In this document: positions 19,093 to 26,084 of the stretch, piece after piece
Layout: each line of letters opens with the position of its first letter
How positions within the stretch are numbered: the stretch's first letter is position 1
Source of the DNA: Bacteroidota bacterium
GTDB taxonomy: Bacteria; Bacteroidota; Ignavibacteria; Ignavibacteriales; Melioribacteraceae
Assembly: GCA_021824635.1 (NCBI GenBank)
Contig: JAKAKD010000026.1
Coordinates: 1 to 42,568, forward strand
DNA: 42,568 nucleotides
Reading direction: 5' to 3'
Made by a program: the position numbers and the translations under genes
Notes under the pieces: generated by a model
Databases searched by the model: none
Seen by the model: only the letters and a program-made list of their open reading frames with translations
Told to the model about the DNA's origin: nothing

Positions 19093-19124
19093 TATAATGA
19101 CCCCTAAAGATAATGGTCATTATA
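19093..19124. repeat. perfect 10-base inverted repeat
   Basis: TATAATGACC at 19093-19102 and GGTCATTATA at 19115-19124 are exact reverse complements separated by 12 bases. It could be a dimer-binding operator for the hydrogenase operon, a hairpin ending the purE transcript (no T run follows), or one end of a decayed mobile element. It does not match the Rex or FNR consensus. Confidence 0.55.
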
Positions 19125-19197
19125 GTCCATTTATTTTACGAACAATCCGCTCAACAGATTTCATTGCAATCCCAGATGCTTTACTTTTATCGAATTC
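19120..19197 (-). pseudogene. possible gene remnant, helix-turn-helix-like tail
   Basis: Read on the minus strand, 25 codons between upstream stop codons and a TAA at 19120-19122 give a coherent peptide (SKASGIAMKSVERIVRKING) that resembles the last helices of a DNA-binding domain. No start codon lies near its beginning and the upstream sequence is interrupted by stops. The stop codon lies in the right arm of the inverted repeat. It may be chance. Confidence 0.2.
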
Positions 19198-19371
19198 TCA
19201 TCAAACTCTAATGTTTTAGGAAATTATTAAAGGTTATTCTCATAGTTAGGAAATCTTCAAAGCTTTCACATTAATTTATTTTGTTTAACGTTGATTTTAG
19301 AGGTTTAAATTTGCCAGTAATTGGCACCTTATATGCAAATCAACTACAAAATCTGGAAAATTGAGAGTTTG

Positions 19372-19875
19372 ATGAAAAAGGGAATCTTAGAAAAATATCC
19401 GCCTAAGGATGGAAATAACTTGATTGCGCTTCTTCATGAAGTGCATGAAGCATTTGGTTATCTTCCTAAAGATGATTTGCGCGCTATTGCAGAATATGTG
19501 AATCTTCCTATCACTTCAGTTTATGATGTAGCTGCTTCTTATGGTCAATTCAGATTAACACCTCTTGGTAAAAATGTTGTCCGTATTTGTAGAGGAACCG
19601 TTTGTCACGTCAAAAAATCTGCGAGTCTTTTAACAACTCTTGAAAATGAACTTGGAATAAAAGCTGGACAAACAACGCAAGACAAAAATTTTACACTTGA
19701 GACTGTTGCGTGTATTGGTGCATGCAGCATCGCTCCGGTTATAAATATTAATGAAGATTATTATGGAAGAGTAGTGATAGAAGAAGTTCCAATAATATTA
19801 GCAAAGTATAAGAAAGAAGAGATCTCTAAAAATAGAATTAAAAAATTAAATGGTATTGAAAACCAAACTGCTTAA
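19372..19875 (+). CDS. NuoE/HydC-like [2Fe-2S] subunit, first copy
   Basis: Thioredoxin-like [2Fe-2S] subunit of NADH-linked hydrogenases and Complex I. Counting from the ATG at 19372, the cluster ligands are C73, C78 (CRGTVC), C114 and C118 (CIGAC). The helical N-terminal domain (LLHEVHEAFGYLP) is intact. The frame is open from a TTG at 19321 and has another ATG at 19333. The ATG at 19372 gives the usual family length (167 residues) and has GAGAG upstream, so I prefer it. The C-terminus is extended by a lysine-rich tail (KKEEISKNRIKKLNG) and overlaps the following ATPase gene by 26 bases. It is a paralogue of the NuoE at 20740. Confidence 0.88.
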   Translation: MKKGILEKYPPKDGNNLIALLHEVHEAFGYLPKDDLRAIAEYVNLPITSVYDVAASYGQFRLTPLGKNVVRICRGTVCHVKKSASLLTTLENELGIKAGQTTQDKNFTLETVACIGACSIAPVININEDYYGRVVIEEVPIILAKYKKEEISKNRIKKLNGIENQTA

Positions 19876-20341
19876 TGCAGAAAATATTCACCTTCACAAA
19901 ATCATTCATAATACGATTAAGCTTTTGGAAGTTGAGTTAACAAAAAAAGACATTTCTTTAGTCTCAACGATTGAAAAAGATTTACCAGCCATCATTGTTG
20001 ATCAAAATGAAGTTACACTTTTGATTAAAAATCTGTTAAGTAATGCAATCCAATATAACAAGACGGGCGGAAAAATATTTGTTGACGTTATAAGATCGAA
20101 GAATTCCATCTCAATCGGAATAAAAGATACAGGAATAGGAATGCGGCATGAAGAATTGACAAAAATATTCAATGAATACTACCGTATTAAAAATAATCGA
20201 ATGCGTGGAATTAGTGTAACTAATCATGGTCTTACAATAGTAAAACAAATTGTGGATTCATATCACGGTAAAGTTGATGTGGAATCGGTCTTTGGTGAAG
20301 GAACAACTGTTACAATCAATTTACCAATAAATACAAATTAA
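19850..20341 (+). CDS. stand-alone histidine-kinase-type ATPase domain
   Basis: 163 residues comprising only a GHKL ATPase fold: N-box LLSNAIQYN (N65), G1 box DTGIGM (D92-M97), and a partly degenerate G2 region where GTGLGL is replaced by SVTNHGLTIV. The phosphoacceptor helix (HisKA, H-E-x-R/K-T-P) and any sensor are missing. Codon 19847-19849 is a stop in this frame directly before the ATG, so the protein cannot start earlier. It overlaps the first NuoE-like gene by 26 bases in another frame, implying coupled translation. It may act as an RsbW-like kinase or as a partner of the downstream receiver. Similar ATPase genes are known in clusters of multimeric [FeFe]-hydrogenases (from memory of the family). 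Confidence 0.85.
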   Translation: MVLKTKLLNAENIHLHKIIHNTIKLLEVELTKKDISLVSTIEKDLPAIIVDQNEVTLLIKNLLSNAIQYNKTGGKIFVDVIRSKNSISIGIKDTGIGMRHEELTKIFNEYYRIKNNRMRGISVTNHGLTIVKQIVDSYHGKVDVESVFGEGTTVTINLPINTN

Positions 20342-20356
20342 CAAATGGAGAGCAAT

Positions 20357-20740
20357 ATGGCACTTATCGCAATTATTGATGACGATCCGGATATTCTTGA
20401 CGCGAGCAGTTTGGTATTGAAATCGAAAGGATACAATGTGATTACAGCAAATAATCCAAACGATGGTTACAAAATTGTTAAAGAGAAAAAACCAAACTTG
20501 ATTATTCTTGATGTCATGATGGATGAACCAGATGATGGATTCTTCCTTGCGCAAAAATTCCGCAAAGAAAACATTATAACACCAATCCTTATGTATACTT
20601 CAGTCTCTAAAGCAATTGGATTTGAATTCGGGAAAAATGAAATGGTTCCGGTAGATGATTTTGTCGAAAAACCTATTTCACCGGATGAACTTGTAAGAAA
20701 AGTGGAATTGTTGTTACACAAAGTTGAGGAGAAAAGATAA
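20357..20740 (+). CDS. stand-alone response-regulator receiver domain
   Basis: 127 residues, a complete receiver and nothing else: acidic pocket D8-D10, phosphoacceptor D52 (LIILDVMM), T81 and K105 (EKP). There is no output domain, so it must signal through protein contact. An in-frame ATG at 20345 exists, but GGAG at 20347-20350 is correctly placed for the ATG at 20357, so that start is chosen. Its TAA overlaps the ATG of the next NuoE gene (TAATG). Lying within the hydrogenase operon, it probably controls or reports on hydrogenase function; its kinase may be the ATPase upstream or the membrane kinase at 24651. Confidence 0.9.
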   Translation: MALIAIIDDDPDILDASSLVLKSKGYNVITANNPNDGYKIVKEKKPNLIILDVMMDEPDDGFFLAQKFRKENIITPILMYTSVSKAIGFEFGKNEMVPVDDFVEKPISPDELVRKVELLLHKVEEKR

Positions 20741-21213
20741 TGCTAGTATTAGAAAAAAATGCTATAACTGAAGAGATCGAACTTCTTGTAGATAAATACG
20801 GCAAGGATCGTTCTTCGCTTCTTCCAATCCTTCAAGATATTCAGCGAAAACATAAATATATACCGGATTTTGCTCAGCAGGAAGTTGCACGCTTACTCGA
20901 CATTCATCCGGTTGAAGTATTCAGTGTTGTCTCGTTTTATTCATTCCTCAACACACTGCCAAAAGGAAGAAACATTGTTCGTCTATGCCAGACTATCACG
21001 TGCGATATGGCAGGCAAAACGGCTGTAGCAAAGGCATTGGAAAGAGAACTTGGAATTAAATTCGGAGAGACAACCAAAGACAATAAATTTACTCTTGAAT
21101 TTGTCAATTGTTTAGGTATGTGCGATCAAGGTCCTGCCGTTTTGATTAATGAAAGAGTTTATCCAAAAGTTACACCCGAGAAAGCTGTTCAAATTCTTAG
21201 TGAGGTGAAATAA
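20740..21213 (+). CDS. hydC: NuoE/HydC [2Fe-2S] subunit of [FeFe]-hydrogenase
   Basis: 157 residues, standard length. Ligands C83, C88 (CQTITC), C124 and C128 (CLGMC) bind the [2Fe-2S] cluster of the thioredoxin-like domain. In trimeric HydABC enzymes this subunit docks on the flavin subunit. It is the copy next to hydB and hydA, so it is the more likely structural gamma subunit. It starts on the overlapping stop of the receiver gene and ends two bases before hydB. Confidence 0.93.
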   Translation: MLVLEKNAITEEIELLVDKYGKDRSSLLPILQDIQRKHKYIPDFAQQEVARLLDIHPVEVFSVVSFYSFLNTLPKGRNIVRLCQTITCDMAGKTAVAKALERELGIKFGETTKDNKFTLEFVNCLGMCDQGPAVLINERVYPKVTPEKAVQILSEVK

Positions 21214-21215
21214 TT

Positions 21216-22415
21216 ATGGAAACGGATAAAAGAAAAGGTGTAGTATTATTTTCTGAATACAATCGTGGAGAAGGGATTAAAAAAGCGATTGCGCAATCCC
21301 GTGAAGATATTCTGTTCGAAATACGTGAATCGAAATTGAAGGGAAGAGGCGGAGCCGGATTTCCTACTGCAACAAAGTGGATGATGGTAGCCGCGGCAAA
21401 TTCAGAAGAAAAATATATTATTTGTAATGCAGATGAAGGAGAACCGGGAACATTCAAAGATCGCGTACTACTTCTTGAATATCCCCAATTAGTTTTTGAT
21501 GGGATGGTAATTGCTGGATACGTTATTGGCGCAAAAAAGGGAATTATCTATCTGCGCGGTGAATATGAATACATGAAAAAATCTTTAGAAGATTATCTTG
21601 AAACAATGGAGAAAGATAATCTGCTCGGAAAAGATATACTCGGTAAGAAAGGACTCAACTTTGAAATCGAAATACGGATGGGAAGCGGTGCTTACGTATG
21701 CGGCGAAGAAACTGCATTGATTGAATCGCTGGAAGGAAACCGCGGTGAGGCACGCAACCGTCCTCCGTTTCCGGTTACAACGGGATATCTTGGTAAACCA
21801 ACAACAGTTAATAATGTAGAAACATTAGCTTCCATTCCTCATATTGTTGACAAAGGCGGCGTGTGGTTTAAAAAACATGGAACTGATAAATCAACCGGTT
21901 CAAAATTGTTTTCTGTTTCCGGTGATTGTGAAAAACCAGGTGTTTATGAATTACCATGGGGTTCAAAAATATCAGAACTTCTGGATTTAGTCGGCGCAAA
22001 AAATACAAAAGCTGTACAAGTTGGCGGAGCTTCCGGAAATTGTATCCCGAAATCGCAATTTCAGAGAACACTTGCCTACGAAGATGCTGCGACTGGTGGT
22101 TCAATAATGATATTCAATGAAAGCAGAAATATGCTTCATGTCCTTAAAAACTTTATGGAATTCTTTGTTGAGGAATCGTGCGGGCAATGTACACCATGCC
22201 GAATTGGAAATGTGAAATTGCTTGAAGGCGTTAAAATGATAGAAAAAAAAGAATTCACGTTTGCGTATATCAATCAGTTAAAAGATCTTGGTCGGACAAT
22301 GCAAGTTGCATCTAAGTGCGGACTGGGACAATCGAGTCCGAACTCATTCATTTCGATTTTAGAAAATTTTAAGGAAGAAATATTCAACGGTAACGGAGGA
22401 CACAATGGAAAGTAA
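21216..22415 (+). CDS. hydB: NuoF/HydB flavoprotein, NADH-binding subunit
   Basis: 399 residues. The FMN/NADH region has GRGGAGFP at 43-50 and later GSGAYVCGEETALIESLEG; one [4Fe-4S] cluster is bound by C322, C325, C328 (SCGQCTPCRIG) and C368. This is the bare NuoF core: the N-terminal [2Fe-2S] domain and the C-terminal two-[4Fe-4S] domain of Thermotoga-type HydB (over 600 residues) are both absent. It should carry electrons between NAD(H) and the HydA clusters; whether it can bifurcate is uncertain. Its end overlaps the start of hydA by 11 bases. Confidence 0.95.
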   Translation: METDKRKGVVLFSEYNRGEGIKKAIAQSREDILFEIRESKLKGRGGAGFPTATKWMMVAAANSEEKYIICNADEGEPGTFKDRVLLLEYPQLVFDGMVIAGYVIGAKKGIIYLRGEYEYMKKSLEDYLETMEKDNLLGKDILGKKGLNFEIEIRMGSGAYVCGEETALIESLEGNRGEARNRPPFPVTTGYLGKPTTVNNVETLASIPHIVDKGGVWFKKHGTDKSTGSKLFSVSGDCEKPGVYELPWGSKISELLDLVGAKNTKAVQVGGASGNCIPKSQFQRTLAYEDAATGGSIMIFNESRNMLHVLKNFMEFFVEESCGQCTPCRIGNVKLLEGVKMIEKKEFTFAYINQLKDLGRTMQVASKCGLGQSSPNSFISILENFKEEIFNGNGGHNGK

Positions 22416-24321
22416 AGACAATTTGAGAGCGCCGGTTAGTCAAAAACCGTTAACGATTGAAAAACCAACTGATTTAACCGCAATAGGCGGAACTGTTACT
22501 GTTGAGATTAATGAGAAGAAAATTACTGTTCCTCTTGGTACCACTATTCTAGAAGCATGCAAGATGAGCGGTATTAGTATTCCAACTTTGTGTAACCATG
22601 AAGATTTGTGCGTAGCCGGTGTTTGCAGAATATGTGTTGTTGAAGTAGAAGGGATGAGAACGCTTCAAGCATCTTGCGCTTATCCAATTACTGCACCGAT
22701 GAAAATAAAAACATCAACACCAATGGTTCGCAAAGCGCGCAGAAACATTATTGATTTAATGCTTAGTGAACATTACGGAGAATGTTATTCATGTTTTAGA
22801 AACGGAAATTGCGAACTGCAATCTCTTGCTAAAGAGTATGGTGTTGATAGTTATACTTATGGACACGTTACTAAACCAAAGTATGAAATTGATAAATCTT
22901 CATACTCAGTAATTCGTGATATGAGTAAATGTGTTCTCTGCAAACGTTGTGTAAGAACTTGTATTGATTTGCAGGAAGTAGGTGTGCTCGAAGCTATAGA
23001 TAGAGGAGAGAAAACACACATCAGCACATTTTTAAATAAACCGTTAAGTGATGTTATTTGTATCAATTGCGGTCAATGTATTAACCGTTGTCCAACAGGT
23101 GCCTTACGTGCAAACGATCCATCCGATGAAATATGGGCTGCAATAGATGACCCTAAAAAACATGTTATAATTCAAACCGCTCCTTCTCCTAGAGCGGCAA
23201 TCGGAGAAGAATTCGGTTTAGGTGCCGGTCATTCTATGACAAGAGAATTAAACACTGCATTAAAGAGAATCGGATTCGATAAAGTTTTCGATACAAATTT
23301 TACAGCGGACTTAACAATTATAGAAGAGGGGACGGAATTAATTCTTCGTCTATACAAAGCACTTGTTCAAAAAGAAGAAGTTGCTCTTCCGCAATTCACA
23401 TCATGTTCGCCCGGCTGGGTTAAATTCATTGAACATTATTATCCGGAATATTTGGATAATCTAAGTTCGGCTAAATCGCCACAGCAGATGTTCGGAGCTC
23501 TTATTAAAACATTTTATGCGCAGAAAGCAGGTATTGATCCTGCTGATGTTGTCTCGGTAGCTTTAATGCCTTGTTCGGCTAAAAAGTTTGAATGTAATAG
23601 ACCGGAGATGAATGCCAGCGGTTATAAAGATGTTGATTACGGTTTAACAACACGCGAAATGGCAAAAATGATTAGGGAAGCTGGAATCAATTTACCCGAA
23701 ATGCCAAAGAGCGATTTTGATAATCCTTTCGGAGAAGCGTCCGGTGCTGGATTAATATTTGGCGCTACAGGCGGTGTTATGGAAGCAGCTATCCGTTCCG
23801 TGGTTGAATTTGTTCTAGGCAAAAAAGCTGAAGATATTTTTGCTAATGCAAACATTATTCCATTGAGAGGATTTGATGGCGTAAAATATATGGAAATTCC
23901 GATTGGTGACAAGGTTGGTCCTGTACCAGATATTATAAAACATCTTGTGCCTAATTGGGATTGGCTCAAAGGTGCGACCTTAAAAATTGCTGTTGCCCAC
24001 GGTACAGCGAATGCTAAAAAGATTATGGATGACATTAAAGCTGGCGGCAAATTTTCCGAATGTCATTTTATTGAATTCATGGCTTGCCCTGGCGGATGTC
24101 TTGGCGGTGGCGGTCAACCAATTCCCACAACTCCTGAAATTCGTAAATTAAGAGCAAAAGCAATTTATGCAGAGGATGAATCTCTTACACTTCGTAAATC
24201 CCATGAAAATCCGCATGTAGTTCAGATTTATGAAGAGTTCTTGACTGAAGGTCCTTGCGGACATCTGTCACATAAATTATTACATACTTATTACACAAAA
24301 CGCGGAAGATATATCGCATGA
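22405..24321 (+). CDS. hydA: [FeFe]-hydrogenase catalytic subunit, M3 type
   Basis: 638 residues. The N-terminal [2Fe-2S] domain uses C63, C74, C77 and C91; a His-Cys [4Fe-4S] site uses H123, C127, C130 and C136; and two [4Fe-4S] clusters use C176/179/182 with C229 and C219/222/225 with C186. The H-cluster motifs are L1 TSCSPGW (C334), L2 MPCSAKKFE (C390) and L3 MACPGGCLGGGG (C561, C565). A small-subunit-like tail ends the chain. The residue after C334 is S335, where many prototypic enzymes have the proton-relay cysteine (TSCCP). There is no signal peptide, so it is cytoplasmic. Maturases HydEFG are not in the window. A strong terminator follows. Confidence 0.97.
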   Translation: MESKDNLRAPVSQKPLTIEKPTDLTAIGGTVTVEINEKKITVPLGTTILEACKMSGISIPTLCNHEDLCVAGVCRICVVEVEGMRTLQASCAYPITAPMKIKTSTPMVRKARRNIIDLMLSEHYGECYSCFRNGNCELQSLAKEYGVDSYTYGHVTKPKYEIDKSSYSVIRDMSKCVLCKRCVRTCIDLQEVGVLEAIDRGEKTHISTFLNKPLSDVICINCGQCINRCPTGALRANDPSDEIWAAIDDPKKHVIIQTAPSPRAAIGEEFGLGAGHSMTRELNTALKRIGFDKVFDTNFTADLTIIEEGTELILRLYKALVQKEEVALPQFTSCSPGWVKFIEHYYPEYLDNLSSAKSPQQMFGALIKTFYAQKAGIDPADVVSVALMPCSAKKFECNRPEMNASGYKDVDYGLTTREMAKMIREAGINLPEMPKSDFDNPFGEASGAGLIFGATGGVMEAAIRSVVEFVLGKKAEDIFANANIIPLRGFDGVKYMEIPIGDKVGPVPDIIKHLVPNWDWLKGATLKIAVAHGTANAKKIMDDIKAGGKFSECHFIEFMACPGGCLGGGGQPIPTTPEIRKLRAKAIYAEDESLTLRKSHENPHVVQIYEEFLTEGPCGHLSHKLLHTYYTKRGRYIA

Positions 24322-24327
24322 ATAAAA

Positions 24328-24362
24328 GTAGGGGCTCAACTTGTTGCGCCCCTACAATTTTT
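24328..24362 (+). terminator. rho-independent terminator of the hydrogenase operon
   Basis: GTAGGGGC at 24328-24335 pairs with GCCCCTAC at 24348-24355; inside, CAAC pairs with GTTG around a TT turn. A short AA then TTTTT follows. It begins 7 bases after the hydA stop. Confidence 0.85.
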
Positions 24363-24571
24363 ATGGATGAATAATAACGCAAGATGATCTTAATAATAGC
24401 TCTAATTGGAAGTTCGGAATATTTTATTTCAATCCGGATAATAGAAAAGTTTTTGTGCCAAAACGGATTGGAATAGGATGGACATTGAATTTTGCCAGAT
24501 GGCAGACGTCTTTAATAATAGGCGCTTTAATAATTCTTTTAACAATCTCATTATTAGGTTCATTCAAATAA
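24363..24571 (+). pseudogene. DUF5808-like mini-gene with a disrupted start
   Basis: From 24371 an open frame reads NWKFGIFYFNPDNRKVFVPK, then a WTLNFARWQ segment and a single membrane span ending GSFK with TAA at 24569-24571. This is the DUF5808 pattern of short membrane proteins. The frame has no ATG, GTG or TTG before the conserved part and is closed upstream by TGA at 24368-24370. An ATG at 24363 lies in another frame; a single inserted base after its third codon would join it to the domain as a protein of about 69 residues. It is therefore a frameshifted gene, a gene with a rare start codon, or a sequence error. Confidence 0.55.
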
Positions 24572-24650
24572 GATCCGTTTACTTTAAGTTGTTATCTGCC
24601 TATATTAATTATGAATCTAACAGTAAGACTTCTAACTGTGTAGAATATAT

Positions 24651-26084
24651 ATGCTAAATCTTGTACCAGAGTGGACGTATCATTATGGCGAATTTTGGAA
24701 GGCGATAAAGATTCGTAATCTTTGGTTTATACGTCTTCGTTACTTAGCCGCAGTAATTCTCTTCGGATTTTTTATAACTGGTGAATATCTATTTCATTTA
24801 AATTTTTCGACTGAACAAATCATAGCTATTAATAGCATTAGTTTTTCAATCCTACTTTATAACGTCATTGTCCATTCAATTCGTAAGTATGTTTCTACTG
24901 ATCCAGATAAATTTAATGGGCTTCATCTTTCGCTTATTCAAATGATTCTGGATCTAACAGCCTTAATGCTCTTAGTCTATTACACAGGCTTGATTGAGTC
25001 CCCGCTCTATACGTTTTTTATTTTCCATATGATTATCGGCAGTCTAATTTTGCCCGGTTATATCATTTATATGACTGCTGGATTGATCAGTTGTGTCTTT
25101 GCTATTCTTACTTTTTTCCAAAGATATAATTTAATTGAGAGCCATTTTATTTCTGGATTATATCTTGGACCACGCCCGCACACATTAACTTATGATATTC
25201 TATTTGTTATCATCTTTGCGGTAATGTTATTTATATCGGTGTACATTGCCAATAAAATTGCACATCAGCTTTATCAGCGGGAACAACAGCTTCGTTCTTC
25301 CTTAGAAAAGCTTAACGAAGCTGAGATTGCCAAACAAAAATATACTATCGGCATTGTCCACGAAATTAAAACGCCAATAGCTGCAGTTCATTCGATATTG
25401 GAGTTAATAAAAAATGGTTATGTCGGAAGCGTAAGTCTTTTAGTAGAAGAAAAAATTAAACGTGCTGAACTTAGAACAGAGGAAGCACTTCAACTCATCA
25501 AAAACATTTTGAATATTTCTAAACTTAGATTACTCGAAATCCGGTTAACGGATGAGATTAATTTAAGCGCGTTCATAAAAAACATTCTTGATACATTCAG
25601 CGACCTGGCTAAAGAAAAATCTATCGCTCTGATCTTTAATGATAACACGAACGAACAGTTGTTTATTAAATCTGATAAAATACTTTTTGAATTGGTTCTA
25701 TCTAATGTCATTTCCAATGCTATAAAATATGTGGAAAAAGGAGGGACTGTAGATGTGAAACTAGATTCTACGGAAGACAAATTTATTATTGAAGTGTGCG
25801 ATAACGGAATTGGAATTCCACAAAAAGAGATTGACAAAATATTTGAGCAATTTTACAGAGGATCAAATATCAATAGAACTATTCACGAAGGAAGCGGAAT
25901 GGGGCTGGCGATTGTGAAAGAGATTGTAGAAAAGCTGGGAGGAATAATAAAAGTATCAAGCCCGTCGCGTTTAGCCGTAGAAAATAGACCCGGAACAAAT
26001 TTTGGAATTGTAATTCCCATTCACTATAAGCAAAACGAATATGATATTTTTGAAGTCAATAGGGAGGATTACTTAGAAAGCTAA
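24651..26084 (+). CDS. membrane sensor histidine kinase
   Basis: 477 residues. Roughly six membrane segments (about 28-205) are followed by a coiled linker (QREQQLRSSLEKLNEAEIAK), the HisKA helix with phosphoacceptor H237 (IVHEIKTPIAAVHS), an N-box (NVISNAIKYV), G1 DNGIGIP and G2 GSGMGLAIVK. It has no PAS or periplasmic sensor domain, so the signal is probably sensed in the membrane. No response regulator is adjacent; the nearest receiver is at 20357 in the hydrogenase operon. Its 3' end overlaps the ispE 3' end by 29 bases on opposite strands. Confidence 0.93.
   Translation: MLNLVPEWTYHYGEFWKAIKIRNLWFIRLRYLAAVILFGFFITGEYLFHLNFSTEQIIAINSISFSILLYNVIVHSIRKYVSTDPDKFNGLHLSLIQMILDLTALMLLVYYTGLIESPLYTFFIFHMIIGSLILPGYIIYMTAGLISCVFAILTFFQRYNLIESHFISGLYLGPRPHTLTYDILFVIIFAVMLFISVYIANKIAHQLYQREQQLRSSLEKLNEAEIAKQKYTIGIVHEIKTPIAAVHSILELIKNGYVGSVSLLVEEKIKRAELRTEEALQLIKNILNISKLRLLEIRLTDEINLSAFIKNILDTFSDLAKEKSIALIFNDNTNEQLFIKSDKILFELVLSNVISNAIKYVEKGGTVDVKLDSTEDKFIIEVCDNGIGIPQKEIDKIFEQFYRGSNINRTIHEGSGMGLAIVKEIVEKLGGIIKVSSPSRLAVENRPGTNFGIVIPIHYKQNEYDIFEVNREDYLES

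Larger units (their letters stand above)
19046..19371. other. 326-base spacer upstream of the hydrogenase operon
   Basis: No intact gene. It contains a perfect 10-base inverted repeat (19093-19124), a short minus-strand coding-like remnant (19120-19197), and a small TGCCA/TGGCA inverted repeat (19312-19326) just before the first possible starts of the hydrogenase operon. The operon promoter is expected here (inference). Confidence 0.5.

Noticed and set aside
19312..19326. TGCCA/TGGCA inverted repeat just before the first NuoE-like gene
   Set aside because: Five-base arms with a five-base spacer occur often by chance; no supporting context.
19372..20341. The first NuoE-like gene and the lone ATPase domain as one fused gene split by a frameshift
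   Set aside because: The ATPase frame has a stop at 19847-19849 directly before its own ATG, and both proteins look complete at the junction, so two overlapping genes is the simpler reading.
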